From positions 1,820,001-1,884,000 of the forward strand of contig NZ_BAABBQ010000001.1 in the NCBI RefSeq assembly GCF_039538045.1: 64,000 nt of DNA, written 5' to 3'. The notes under the pieces are model-generated. The model worked only from the letters and a program-made list of their open reading frames with translations, was not told the DNA's origin and made no database searches. Position 1 is the stretch's first letter, and the number at the start of each line of letters is the position of its first letter. The position numbers and the translations under genes were made by a program. This document shows, piece by piece, positions 34,924 through 44,355 of this stretch. Source of the stretch: Sphingomonas swuensis. GTDB lineage: Bacteria; Pseudomonadota; Alphaproteobacteria; Sphingomonadales; Sphingomonadaceae.

Positions 34924-37620
34924 ATGAAGCTGGTGTTTGGCTTGGCTTGCGACGGAGAAAGCTACCCTGATTTTCCAGGTCGAAGTGAAGGCGTGTTCGG
35001 CGCTGCAGCCGTCGGGCCCTTGGGCCTTCTCAGCGCAGTCGAATTGCAGCTTGGGCTTACCGGCCCTCAGGTATCCCAAGCCGCCCGCGTGGCTTGCTAT
35101 GCCTCCAAGCTGAGGACCGCACTGGAACACAATTCTGAGCTCTTCTTCGCACAATCGGCCGCACTCGACTCATGGGCTACAGCAACGACGCTTCTACAAT
35201 GGCGAGATGAGCTTGTAGTTGGTGGCTGGACCATGGCGCCAACTGGGTCCGAACGCCCAGATGCGCTGGCAGCCATTGAGTGCTCTGGTACCGAACTACC
35301 ACCCGGGGTTGCGGACAGACTACAATCCGTCCGCCGCGCCCTTGAGACCGGCCCCTCGCTTTCCATCGAGTTCCTTCAACTCGTCGAGAACCTTGAGACC
35401 TTTCCTCCTCACTTGCAGAGCTTGATCCAGCAGCTCGCATCGTGCGGCGTAGCCGTAAGGGAGCCTCAGCTCGAAGTTGAGGCCGCGCCTGGCGACCTTG
35501 GGTTGATTCAGCGCTTTATGGGGGGGGGAGCTGGCGGCCACCTAAAGGGTGACGGCAGCTTCGTGCATGTTCAGTCAGATACGGCCCTGAGCGGGGCTGA
35601 GGCCGTGGCCGAGTGGCTCGCTCGTGGTAGCGAAGAAGAACTTCAAGGCACCGTTGTCATCAGCGAAGACGGCGACACGGCGCTGCTTGATCTTGCCCTT
35701 GAGGCTCGCGGCTTGCCGGCCCTCGGCCAATCGAATGCTTCTCCGTGGCGAGGAGCGCTTCAAGTGCTGCCGCTCTCGTTTGCAGCTGCCTGGGCTCCCT
35801 TCAACGCCAAAGCATTGCTCGACCTGCTCATGCTTCCGCGCCCGCCTATTCCGCGCAAAGAAGCACGTAAGCTCGCTTACGCGCTCAGTCGCGAACCCGG
35901 TACTGGTGGAACCAGGTGGGCAAATGCGTGGGCAGAGATCGAGGCCGACTTGGACGCGCGCGTCGTCGGCGGAGAGTTGACCCGCTCTAAGGCTGATAAA
36001 CTGCTAGCCAGCTGGCGCGAATGGACGACTGCCGGCAGCTACACCCGCACCGAGGGCATGCCTGCGAGCAGTGCAAGAGCCATTGCTGCTCGCGTGGGAC
36101 AATGGGCGCTTCAGTCCGATGCCGGCAACGAGGACCCACTTCTGCTTACTGTCGCCGGAGCAGCACGCGCGCTTGCTGAAGCAATCGACTTTCTCGACCT
36201 TGATACCCTCCCCGCTCTTGTCCTTGAACGCATGCTCGAACAGGTGCTCGCAGACGGAGCCAAGAACCCTGCGCATATTGCAAGGGCTGGCGGCCTGCGC
36301 TGCGTCGTAAGTCCTGCTGCCATCTGGAAAAAGGCGCCGCGGATCATCTGGTGGAATTTAAAGGGCCCTGGTGAGAAGGCGCCTTTGTCGCCATGGACGA
36401 AGGCAGAAGCGGGCGTCCTAGCGGCAGCGGGTTGCACCCTTGAGGCACCGGCCACCTTCGCTCGCAGGACAGCCTTGGCGCACGCGAACGCGGTACGGCG
36501 TGCGGGCGAGCGCCTCCTGCTGGTGACCCCGGCCCTGTGCGGCGGCGAACAAACAACCAGTCACCCACTTGCCCATCAGCTCGAGTCGATGGTGGCACCA
36601 GTTCGCGACCGGGTTACCTGGAGGGCCGAGCGTCTTTTCGAGGCCAGTGGCGAGTTCCTTGCCGGTCGCGAGCTGCGCCGCGAGCGCCTGTCCGTCGACA
36701 CTCCGCCTCAGGTACGTGCTGTCTGGTCGCTGCCAGAGGGCGCCCGCGCCAAACTCGCCGGCCGGGTCGAAAGCGCCACCAGTTTTGAGCGCCTAGCTGA
36801 CTGCCAAATGCGCTGGATGTTGTTGGAAGTTATAAGGGTTTCCCGGAGCCGAGTAGCGGACGTCCCCGGGCCGGACCAGTTGCTCGGCAACCTGGCGCAC
36901 GAAATTGCCAACCGCGTGCTGCGACCGGGAGTTCCGGATGATCCCACGGCCATCCTTGCCGAAGCTCAACATGAATTTGAGAGAGCTCTTGAAGCAATCG
37001 CAACCCCTCTTCAGCAGCCCGAATATGCGGGAGAGCTTGCAGCCGCCCGTTCACGAGTTCCGCAGGCACTCGCGCAGCTCGCAGGCATGCTCAGGGAAAT
37101 GGGGGTCGAGATTGTTGGCACGGAGCTCGAGCGATCTCGAGATTTTGGCCAAGACTTATCTGTGAGCGGCCGCCTCGACCTCGTGGTCCGCCATCCTGTT
37201 CACGGGCTTGGCGTCATCGATCTGAAGTGGAGCAGGAGCGTGAACCGGCGACGCACGGAGATTGCCGAGGGTCGTGCCGTGCAGCTGGCCACGTATGGTG
37301 CTGTTGCCGACGACGTCGGCAGCGAGCGAGCCCAAGGTGCCTACTACCTCCTCAATCAACGGCGCCTGCTAGGGCTTCCCGGCAGCTTTCTCGCCGACGA
37401 AGCAATCGAAACGGAGAGATCCCTCGAGGGCACCTGGACGGCGATGGTCACGACTTGGCGCTCCTGGCGCAACCTCGCGCTTAAAGGCGCTCTTGTTGCA
37501 ACCGGGGCAGAAACTGCGGAAGATCATATCCCCGCTGACTTGCCCCTCATGCCTGGCACAGAGCCATGCCAATATTGCGAGCTAACCGGATTATGCCGTG
37601 TTGCTGCGGAGACAATCTAG
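34924..37620 (+). CDS. AddB-like PD-(D/E)XK nuclease with probable 4Fe-4S cluster
   Basis: 898 aa, ATG 34924 with GGGGGAG upstream. The N-terminal two thirds align only loosely with helicase-like regions and have no Walker A, as in AddB. The C-terminal third is a RecB/AddB nuclease: His659 in LLGNLAHEIANR, Asp752 in GRLDLVV, Asp766 and Lys768 in GVIDLKWS, and Gln787/Tyr791 in QLATYGAV. Cys627 (ADCQMRW) and Cys882, Cys885, Cys891 (CQYCELTGLC, C-x2-C-x5-C) match the iron-sulfur staple of AddB. It is shorter than chromosomal alphaproteobacterial AddB. It heads an operon with an AddA-like helicase-nuclease and an ExoX-like exonuclease, so it may act in a DNA-end-processing complex on foreign DNA. 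Confidence 0.82.
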   Translation: MKLVFGLACDGESYPDFPGRSEGVFGAAAVGPLGLLSAVELQLGLTGPQVSQAARVACYASKLRTALEHNSELFFAQSAALDSWATATTLLQWRDELVVGGWTMAPTGSERPDALAAIECSGTELPPGVADRLQSVRRALETGPSLSIEFLQLVENLETFPPHLQSLIQQLASCGVAVREPQLEVEAAPGDLGLIQRFMGGGAGGHLKGDGSFVHVQSDTALSGAEAVAEWLARGSEEELQGTVVISEDGDTALLDLALEARGLPALGQSNASPWRGALQVLPLSFAAAWAPFNAKALLDLLMLPRPPIPRKEARKLAYALSREPGTGGTRWANAWAEIEADLDARVVGGELTRSKADKLLASWREWTTAGSYTRTEGMPASSARAIAARVGQWALQSDAGNEDPLLLTVAGAARALAEAIDFLDLDTLPALVLERMLEQVLADGAKNPAHIARAGGLRCVVSPAAIWKKAPRIIWWNLKGPGEKAPLSPWTKAEAGVLAAAGCTLEAPATFARRTALAHANAVRRAGERLLLVTPALCGGEQTTSHPLAHQLESMVAPVRDRVTWRAERLFEASGEFLAGRELRRERLSVDTPPQVRAVWSLPEGARAKLAGRVESATSFERLADCQMRWMLLEVIRVSRSRVADVPGPDQLLGNLAHEIANRVLRPGVPDDPTAILAEAQHEFERALEAIATPLQQPEYAGELAAARSRVPQALAQLAGMLREMGVEIVGTELERSRDFGQDLSVSGRLDLVVRHPVHGLGVIDLKWSRSVNRRRTEIAEGRAVQLATYGAVADDVGSERAQGAYYLLNQRRLLGLPGSFLADEAIETERSLEGTWTAMVTTWRSWRNLALKGALVATGAETAEDHIPADLPLMPGTEPCQYCELTGLCRVAAETI

Positions 37621-40600
37621 GTGAGCGCCTTGAAGATCAAGACCGTCGTCGCTTCCGCTGGCACCGGCAAGACATACCGGATTGTTGGCGACATCGCGCA
37701 AGAGGTTGAACGGCGCGAGCCTGAGGAGATCGTCGCGACGACGTTCACGGTCAAGGCCGCAGACGAACTCATCGAGCGCGCGCGCGCCAAACTCTTCGAG
37801 ACCGGCAAGGCCGAGCAGGCCGCCAGATTGCTTGGCGCTCGCTTCGGAACCGTCAACGCGATCTGTGGGCAGATTGTGGCCGAACATGCCATTGCGCTTG
37901 GACGCTCGCCACGGGTCGAGGTGATTGCCGAGGAAAGCAGCAAGCAGATATTCGCTGTCGCTGCCGACGCGGCCATAGAACGCCACGCACCGGTGCTGAA
38001 TGAACTCGCGGAGGCAATGGGCTTCTTCGAACCAAAGCAACCGCATGAACGGGAGAGCTCCGACTGGCGTGTCATCGTTCAACGCATCATCGAACTCGCT
38101 CGCTCAAATGGGATTGGCGCGGACAGCCTGAGCCCTTCGAGCGACCAATCGATAGCGACCTTCCTCGAGTTGCTTCCCCAGCCCGCACCAGACGGCCATC
38201 GGCTGGATCAGGATCTTGCAACCGCCGTCTCGGCGGCTGTGGTCGCGATACCCGCTGAAGTTAGTGCGACCGCCAAGCCCTCGGTGAAGCTCCTACGCCA
38301 AATCGACGCAGCCAATCGCCGTGGGGAGAAAGTGTGCTGGCCAGATTGGGCACGCCTGTCCAAGCTGAAATGCGCGAAAAAAGACGGGCCGCAACTGGTC
38401 GCCGTCCTGGATGATGTCTGCCGGGCGGCAAGTCGGCATCCCGAGCACCCACGGTTGCGCCAGGACTGTACGCGCTTCATTCAAGAGCTATTCTCCTGTG
38501 CTGCGGAAGCACTGTCTGCATTTCAGACATACAAGTCCGAACGCGGCTTGCTGGACTTTACCGACCAAGAGGCGCTCGCACGTGAGGCGCTGCAGAACCC
38601 GGTTACGGCGGCGCGCCTCAGCGAGCGGATCGGACGCCTGTTCGTAGATGAGTTCCAGGATTCCAGTCCGCTGCAGATCGCAATCTTCACCGCGCTGGCT
38701 CCACTGGTAGACGCAAGCACGTGGGTCGGGGACCCTAAGCAGGCAATCTACGGCTTTCGGAACGCAGACAGCCTGTTGACCCAGGCTGCGTTTGCCGGAG
38801 TGGCTGCGCAGACATCCGATCCTCAGGACGTGCTATCCCGTTCTTATCGCAGCCGTGAGAGCATCGTCGATTTCGCCAATGCAGCCTTCGCGCCGGCGCT
38901 CGAGGTAATGGGTCTCGCTCCAGAGGAGCACGCTTTCTCCGGCACCGCCCGCCGAGAAGATGGGTTTGACTCCGGACCACTTTCAGTTTGGTGGCTCGAG
39001 GGCTCCCTCGACGACCAATATGCAGCACTGGCGGGAGCAGTCCGGGATGCAGTGAGCTCAGGCTCACAGTGGAGGGTGGGCACAAAGTCCGATGACGTCA
39101 GGCCGATGAGGCCCGGCGATGTGGCTATTCTTTGTCGTACTAAGAGCGACATCACTAAGATCGCTGGGGCCCTTAGCGCTGTAGGTGTCCGGGTCGCGGT
39201 CGAGCGTGAAGGCCTTACGCGAACACCGCATGTTGAGTTGGTCGTCGCGGCATTCCGCTGGGTTACAGATCCGACTGACACCCTGGCCTTGGCTGAACTC
39301 GCTCGCTTTCTAGCGAACGATCCCGAATCCGATTCGTGGCTCGAGGCGCTCGGCGGCGATGATCAGCGAGCTGCGCTGCGCGCAGCCGTCCCAATCACGC
39401 CGCAACTCGAGGGGTTGCGTGAGCAGGTATTAGGATTGACGCCTGGGGAACTCATCGACGCTATTGCGCTCCTACCCGAGGTGATCGGTCGTATCGAGTC
39501 CTGGGGCGACGTTGCCGCTCGTCTGGACGACCTCGAAGCCTTGCGTGGCTTCGCTCGATCCTACGAGGCGAATTGTTTCAATGCGGGCACTCCCGCTACG
39601 TCCTCGGGCTTGCTGCTCGCACTCTCCGCCCAGGAACCGAAGCGGCCACCGAGCCTGCGTGAAGATGCCGTGAAAGTCATGACCTATCACGGGGCAAAAG
39701 GCTTAGAGTGGCCATGCGTGATCCTCACTGGTCTTGCCAAACAACCGCGATCTCGCCTGTTCGAGCCAGTCGCAGAAGCTGACGACGAAATCGACTGGCA
39801 AAACCCTCTGCATGGTCGTTGGATTCGCTTCTGGCCGTGGCCTTACGGCAGTCAAAGCAAGGACGTTTATCTTGACGCTAGTGCGGCAAACTCCCCTGCT
39901 GGCCAGCAAGCCTATGTACGGGCACGAGACGAGGAAGCGCGTCTTCTTTACGTCGGAGTCACTCGAGCTCGTGACCACCTCATTTTCGCTCCCGCTCTCA
40001 AGAGTCCGCTGAACTGGATTTCAGTTCTGGATGGTAACAGCGTGACTCATGTGGACCTACCACGGGACCGTGAAGGAGCAATCAAAGCAGGAGAGGAGAG
40101 GTTCGCAGCTGCGGTGGCAGTTCTTTCGGCTGACGAGATCACCGCGTGCCGCGAGATTTCTCCCGCATTTGGTAGCAGCAAACGGGAGGTGCGTGAGCGC
40201 CCTCCCCTACATCGACGCCCAAGCTACGCCGTCGATAGTCTGTCCTATGAGGTCGTAGAACGCATCGAGCTTGGTGGGCGTCTGCCCTTGGCGGGAGAGG
40301 CCGACATGCGCCTGTTGGGCGAAGCCGTGCATGCGATCATTGCAGCTGACGACCTGCTCGCCTCACCCGACAATAGGTTGCGTCTGGCTCAACGGGTCTT
40401 GAGCAACTGGGGAGTGCATCAGATCGCGGCGCCTGATGTGCTTGCTGCACATGACCGACTTGCTACTGAGCTTCGCAAGCGGTGGCCGAGCGGGCGTGTG
40501 CATCGTGAGACCCCAGTGTCTGCGCACGTCGCGGATCAACTTGTGAACGGTCGCATTGACCTCCTCGTCGAGCACGAGGGCGGTTTTGCGATCATCGATC

Positions 40601-40782
40601 ACAAATCCTTCCCGGGTTCACGAGACCAATGGGACAGAAAGGCGACCGGCTATGGTCCGCAACTGGGGCTCTATGCAGAGGCGCTAGAGAAAGCCCGTCC
40701 AGGGTCGATGTGCGACCTCTACGTGCACATGCCCCTTGTTGGCGCGCTACTCCGTGTGGCGCCGGCGAAGAGCCACGGCTGA
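37621..40782 (+). CDS. AddA-like UvrD-family helicase with C-terminal PD-(D/E)XK nuclease
   Basis: 1053 aa, GTG 37621 directly after the AddB-like stop. SF1A helicase motifs: I ASAGTGKT (11-18), Ia ATTFTVKAADELIERA, II DEFQD (343-347), III WVGDPKQAIYGFR, IV SYRSRESIVDFAN, V MTYHGAKGLEWP, VI LLYVGVTRARDHL. The C-terminus (about 900-1050) has the RecB nuclease: GEAVHAII, Asp980 in GRIDLLV, Asp993 and Lys995 in IIDHKSF, then QLGLYAEAL. It is an active-looking 3'-5' helicase with a nuclease, the partner of the AddB-like protein in the same order as addBA. Its stop overlaps the next start (TGATG). It is too diverged and in the wrong context to be the housekeeping copy. Confidence 0.88.
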   Translation: MSALKIKTVVASAGTGKTYRIVGDIAQEVERREPEEIVATTFTVKAADELIERARAKLFETGKAEQAARLLGARFGTVNAICGQIVAEHAIALGRSPRVEVIAEESSKQIFAVAADAAIERHAPVLNELAEAMGFFEPKQPHERESSDWRVIVQRIIELARSNGIGADSLSPSSDQSIATFLELLPQPAPDGHRLDQDLATAVSAAVVAIPAEVSATAKPSVKLLRQIDAANRRGEKVCWPDWARLSKLKCAKKDGPQLVAVLDDVCRAASRHPEHPRLRQDCTRFIQELFSCAAEALSAFQTYKSERGLLDFTDQEALAREALQNPVTAARLSERIGRLFVDEFQDSSPLQIAIFTALAPLVDASTWVGDPKQAIYGFRNADSLLTQAAFAGVAAQTSDPQDVLSRSYRSRESIVDFANAAFAPALEVMGLAPEEHAFSGTARREDGFDSGPLSVWWLEGSLDDQYAALAGAVRDAVSSGSQWRVGTKSDDVRPMRPGDVAILCRTKSDITKIAGALSAVGVRVAVEREGLTRTPHVELVVAAFRWVTDPTDTLALAELARFLANDPESDSWLEALGGDDQRAALRAAVPITPQLEGLREQVLGLTPGELIDAIALLPEVIGRIESWGDVAARLDDLEALRGFARSYEANCFNAGTPATSSGLLLALSAQEPKRPPSLREDAVKVMTYHGAKGLEWPCVILTGLAKQPRSRLFEPVAEADDEIDWQNPLHGRWIRFWPWPYGSQSKDVYLDASAANSPAGQQAYVRARDEEARLLYVGVTRARDHLIFAPALKSPLNWISVLDGNSVTHVDLPRDREGAIKAGEERFAAAVAVLSADEITACREISPAFGSSKREVRERPPLHRRPSYAVDSLSYEVVERIELGGRLPLAGEADMRLLGEAVHAIIAADDLLASPDNRLRLAQRVLSNWGVHQIAAPDVLAAHDRLATELRKRWPSGRVHRETPVSAHVADQLVNGRIDLLVEHEGGFAIIDHKSFPGSRDQWDRKATGYGPQLGLYAEALEKARPGSMCDLYVHMPLVGALLRVAPAKSHG

Positions 40783-41483
40783 TGCGCTTCCGTGTAATCG
40801 ATCTTGAGACCACCGGCATGGAGCCGCCGGCCGAGATTCTGGAGTTCGGGTTTAGCGATGTCTTTTGGGATGATCACAGCCTCTCGATAACACCGCCTAT
40901 TGCCTGGCTGTACCGAGCCCTCAACGGCATTCCACCAGAAACGATGGCTGTACACCACCTCACAGAAGCGGACTTCGGTGCGGATTGCTTTCCGTGCTCA
41001 GCAGGACACCTGCGCGCCGCCATCTCGTTCGGTACTCTACCTGATGTGCTCGTCGCCCATAATTGCGCGTTCGAGCGCAAGTTTTTGCCAGCGGAGGTCA
41101 CCGGATCCCTTCCCTGGATCTGCACCTACAAGGTTGCTCTCCATGTTTGGCCCGATGCTCCCAAGCATGGCAACCAAGTCCTCCGCTACTGGCGAGGGTT
41201 CTCGCTGGATAATTCTCTGGCGATGCCGCCCCATAGGGCCGGCCCAGACGCCTGGGTAACAGCTCACCTCCTGCGGGATTTACTGCAAGTAGCGTCGGTC
41301 CAGCAGATGATCGATTGGACAGAGCAGCCGCGTAGGATCGCAAGCCTTCCGTTCGGGAAGCATCGGGGTGCGGAGTGGAAGGACGTGCCAACCGACTATC
41401 TCACCTGGATGTTGAACCAGGACATGGAAACTGACCTGCTCTGGCATGCAAGGCGGGAGGTCGATCGCCGAGCTACGCGGTAA
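40782..41483 (+). CDS. ExoX-like DEDD exonuclease with DUF3820-type C-terminus
   Basis: 233 aa, ATG 40782 within TGATG at the helicase stop. The DnaQ-type fold is clear: Asp7 and Glu9 in VIDLETTG (Exo I), His93-Asn94 and Phe97-Glu98 in AHNCAFE (Exo II), His151 and Asp156 in HRAGPDAW (Exo III), i.e. DEDDh. The last 55 residues, PFGKHRGAEWKDVPTDYLTW and on, match the small domain found at the C-terminus of exodeoxyribonuclease X. It would degrade 3' ends or trim products of the AddBA-like helicase. Tight coupling in three genes suggests a fixed unit. Confidence 0.86.
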   Translation: MRFRVIDLETTGMEPPAEILEFGFSDVFWDDHSLSITPPIAWLYRALNGIPPETMAVHHLTEADFGADCFPCSAGHLRAAISFGTLPDVLVAHNCAFERKFLPAEVTGSLPWICTYKVALHVWPDAPKHGNQVLRYWRGFSLDNSLAMPPHRAGPDAWVTAHLLRDLLQVASVQQMIDWTEQPRRIASLPFGKHRGAEWKDVPTDYLTWMLNQDMETDLLWHARREVDRRATR

Positions 41484-41593
41484 GCCAATTAGAATCGACC
41501 GACGCTAAACACACGAGCGCAACTCCACCTTACGCAGGAATTGAGTGTTTTGGACTGAGAATGGGACTGACAATTGCGGCGGAGTTTCTCTAG

Positions 41594-42001
41594 TCAGTCG
41601 CGTCGGACTGAAATCATCAGATCGAACTCGACGTCATACAGTTGATCACCATCGTCGCTGAGATCATAACCTCGATAGTTCACCTGCACTCGAATGTTCT
41701 TCAAAGCTATCGACACCCAGTGGTCGGCGTTCGTCACGGGCTGCTCAGTCAGATGAGCAGCATGATTCAGACGGTGCAGTGCTCCGAGTATCTCTTCGGC
41801 AACGAGCAGTCTTTGCTGCTCCACAACCTTTGTCCAATTCTCGCTCGTCACCGGTGCAAGATCGCTCAAAGCTAAGAACGCAAATGGCTCAATTCTCGTC
41901 CCCGGAATGGCTCGCTCGCCATCGGGATGAGCAGCACATTGCGCTGCGATCTTTTCAGCCCATTTCGCAGCGATCGTCTGATTTTCCATGACCCTTGCCA
42001 T
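41594..42001 (-). CDS. Hypothetical protein
   Basis: 135 aa. ATG 42001 is used; ATG 41989 (MENQT) is also possible, and neither has a good ribosome site. Family not recognised. A helical N-terminal half (AAKWAEKIAAQCAAH) is followed by a C-terminal part predicted as strands (VSIALKNIRVQVNYRGYDLS, YDVEFDLMISV). It is the last gene of the minus-strand group 44185-41594, 63 bases after the HAD gene, and convergent with the exonuclease. Confidence 0.5.
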   Translation of the reverse strand: MARVMENQTIAAKWAEKIAAQCAAHPDGERAIPGTRIEPFAFLALSDLAPVTSENWTKVVEQQRLLVAEEILGALHRLNHAAHLTEQPVTNADHWVSIALKNIRVQVNYRGYDLSDDGDQLYDVEFDLMISVRRD

Positions 42002-42064
42002 CGACCCGTTCTAAAAGCTTACCTAATCCGAAACGCTAAGACGCTCCCGCGACCAATCGTCCGC

Positions 42065-42901
42065 CTACCTGTGGGCCGGGGGCGCCATTCGCCGAAGGGC
42101 TCCTCGGACTGTCACATCCAAGTGCGAAGATTCTCGATAATCGGCCGGGGCGACATAGCTGACGCGATCTTCCGCAATCAGCAGTTCCATCTTTTCACGG
42201 GAATTTGCCGCCGCCCACTCCCTTGGATCGAAAACCGCGATGGATGTACCACCCTGGAGCCGAACCATCTTCATCGCTGGGATGTCAGTATCGCCATCAC
42301 CGATGAAAATCATGCGCTCAAAAGGGACCGGGCGCTGCTTCATGGGGATCCAGCGGTTTACACCACTGTCGTCCCAGGTCGTGCGTAAGCCTTTGTTGAT
42401 CCGGAATAGAAACTGCGTTTTGCCGGTGTAGTTGATGGCGACGGCCGGCCATTGAGCGATGCCCGACTCGGAATAGCTGAACCCGGAGGCGAAGATGTGC
42501 GTGAACTCGCTTCCGATCGGGCTTGCCTCGATCATCTCGCGGAGCCCCGAAGAGACCACGAAGTGCTCACATTTCAACCCAAGCGATCCTGCAAATGAAT
42601 TGATGCGAATGAACCACTCTCGCACTCCTTCAAAGAGCGGGAGTTCAGCGCCGTGCTTGGCAAGATCCGCCCTTGAGAATGGGGTCGCGGACCGTTGCAG
42701 CATCAGCTGCATGTAAGTGAGTATACCGTCGGCGTCTTGTCGCTCCGCTTCCGCTTTCACCTCCGCCCAGAACACTTGCGGATCGGAGTAGCCGAGCTCC
42801 GGAATGAAGGAGTGCTCCTGCATTGATCCAGGAGCCAGCGTTCCGTCGAAGTCATAGACGATGGCGACCGTCGTGTTCGCCTGAATCGTGACGTCACTCA
42901 A
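42065..42901 (-). CDS. HAD-superfamily phosphatase
   Basis: 278 aa. TTG 42901 is the only reasonable start (GAGGGA nine bases upstream) because the next in-frame Met is within the fold. HAD motifs: I YDFDGTLAP (nucleophile Asp near residue 17), II VVSSG, III the Lys in the cap/linker region, IV FIGDGDTDIPAMK. The long insertion after motif I is a C1-type cap. The substrate is unknown; similar proteins dephosphorylate small metabolites. It lies two bases after the preceding gene stop, so the genes 43385-42903 and 42901-42065 form an operon. In defence islands HAD proteins can act as nucleotide-processing effectors, but nothing here shows that. Confidence 0.8.
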   Translation of the reverse strand: MSDVTIQANTTVAIVYDFDGTLAPGSMQEHSFIPELGYSDPQVFWAEVKAEAERQDADGILTYMQLMLQRSATPFSRADLAKHGAELPLFEGVREWFIRINSFAGSLGLKCEHFVVSSGLREMIEASPIGSEFTHIFASGFSYSESGIAQWPAVAINYTGKTQFLFRINKGLRTTWDDSGVNRWIPMKQRPVPFERMIFIGDGDTDIPAMKMVRLQGGTSIAVFDPREWAAANSREKMELLIAEDRVSYVAPADYRESSHLDVTVRGALRRMAPPAHR

Positions 42902-42902
42902 C

Positions 42903-43385
42903 TCAGTATCCCTCGCCTTCCATGGTCCACCAAGGCTCTTCGAGGGCTTCGAGACGCCTCAGCTCTGCTTCTATGCTGATGCCAGTTGCTCGCTCAGCTT
43001 CTTGAATCGGAGCCATGCCTCCGGCGCGGAAGTTCGGCCATCGGTGGCGGCAAGTACCGAGAAGCTTATTCTGAATCGGCTGGGAATAAGCCGTCCCGCG
43101 GTGGTGAACGTACAGCTGACCGAGAGACTGAACGCATGTTCGAGCAACATGCCAGCTCGATTCCGCTCGGTAGTCGGGCGTGTGGATATCTAAATAGCAG
43201 TAGCCCGGAAGGTTGGCTTTTTCGACTAGCTCGATCGAGCGGATCAGCTCTATCCCCAGTAAGGCATCGTCAAGACCATCAACATACTCCTGGACAGTGC
43301 GCATATATTCGAAGACGCGATCTTCACCTTTGCGGTCCGGCAGTGGTGCACCTTCAAGTGCGGTCTGCAGCAACTCCGCGATCAT
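42903..43385 (-). CDS. Hypothetical protein upstream of the HAD gene
   Basis: 160 aa from ATG 43385, with AGGAG seven bases upstream (TTG 43403 would be longer). Not recognised. It is mainly helical, with VFEYMRTVQEYVDGLDDALL and LLGIELIRSIELVEKANL, then a beta-rich middle (GYCYLDIHTPDYRAESSWHV). It has one Cys and several His/Trp residues but no known metal motif. It is the middle gene of the operon with the HAD phosphatase. Confidence 0.55.
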   Translation of the reverse strand: MIAELLQTALEGAPLPDRKGEDRVFEYMRTVQEYVDGLDDALLGIELIRSIELVEKANLPGYCYLDIHTPDYRAESSWHVARTCVQSLGQLYVHHRGTAYSQPIQNKLLGTCRHRWPNFRAGGMAPIQEAERATGISIEAELRRLEALEEPWWTMEGEGY

Positions 43386-43399
43386 CACTTTACTCCTAC

Positions 43400-44185
43400 T
43401 CAAACATCGTCATCGGTGTGGGTGAGCTGCCACAAGAACAGCTCATGGTGCTGTGTACGAGCGTCTGCCACGAACTGGCTGTATTCCGGCCAGACCGGCT
43501 CGAGATCCCATTTCTCGGGACCTTTATACCGACCAGCGAGGAGGCGCTGAGGCCAGGGCTGACCTTTCTGACAGACACTGCGATGCAGCAGCCCGCTAGG
43601 CTCGAAGAAGTTGGAGTAATTACCGCCGAAGGCGTGACCAGGTTGGATGAGCGCGAGGATCGCCGGGGCAATCCGCCGTGCGCTGTAGAGCGCCTGATAC
43701 GCCGCCGCCCCATCTGCGAGCAGAAACAGCATGGAGAAGCGCTCTGGCCCATGCTCGGGGCCAAAGGCGGCGCTTCGCTCAAACACATGCCACGAGCAGA
43801 AAGCTGCGCTCGTTTGCTGAAAGGTCGCATGCCGCGTCATCGCATCAGCTTCGGCCGCGGTGGGATGAACAGACAAGCAGTTGTTGCTTTGAAGTTCGCT
43901 CTTCGCGACGTCACGGCGGGCAAGCTCGTGATAACCGCGAAACCCTCCTTGCTGAAGCGCGACCTCAAGCGCGTCCTTGGTGCACGAATAGTCTACGTAG
44001 ATGAAGGAAAAGACCGATCCGGAGAGAAGTGCGATGGGATCGCCGTCGAACCCGCTTGCAGGATAGTAGAGCGAGCCGTGCAATAAGTCGTCAAGGGGAA
44101 GCTGGGCCGGGAGATGATCGCTGATGCCAGCGAGCCAACGGGGCACATGCCTCCTTCGTTCTCCGGATGTCAGCAGCCCCCGCAC
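43400..44185 (-). CDS. Hypothetical protein, first gene of the HAD operon
   Basis: 261 aa, GTG 44185 preceded by a G-rich stretch. I do not recognise the family. Landmarks are LLHGSLYYPASGFDGDPIAL near the N-terminus and SVFSFIYVDYSCTKDAL, a FCSWHVFERSAAFGPEHGPE stretch in the middle, and HAFGGNYSNFFEPSGLLHRS later. The repeated small-residue turns with Asp/His/Tyr suggest a globular enzyme, but no catalytic motif can be assigned. It is soluble, with no signal peptide. The stop is 14 bases upstream of the next gene start. It is divergent from the membrane-protein gene at 44356. Confidence 0.55.
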   Translation of the reverse strand: MRGLLTSGERRRHVPRWLAGISDHLPAQLPLDDLLHGSLYYPASGFDGDPIALLSGSVFSFIYVDYSCTKDALEVALQQGGFRGYHELARRDVAKSELQSNNCLSVHPTAAEADAMTRHATFQQTSAAFCSWHVFERSAAFGPEHGPERFSMLFLLADGAAAYQALYSARRIAPAILALIQPGHAFGGNYSNFFEPSGLLHRSVCQKGQPWPQRLLAGRYKGPEKWDLEPVWPEYSQFVADARTQHHELFLWQLTHTDDDV

Positions 44186-44355
44186 GTCGCCCCCCCCCTG
44201 CCCGCCTGAGCAGCTCGCGCCGGCTGACGCTTAGTTGTGAGGAGCAAGCTTCAACTGCGCAAGTAGCAAACGACCGTGACCACACGCCTTCCCGACCGGG
44301 TTTGTCGTAGGTCCAGACCAAGGTTCTCTCACGCCTAAGCCGAGGGGACTTTGTC

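Noticed and set aside
34924..40782. Housekeeping addAB repair genes
   Set aside because: The proteins are shorter than chromosomal alphaproteobacterial AddB/AddA, lie on an island, and are coupled to an ExoX-like gene instead of the usual neighbours; a separate chromosomal copy cannot be checked here.
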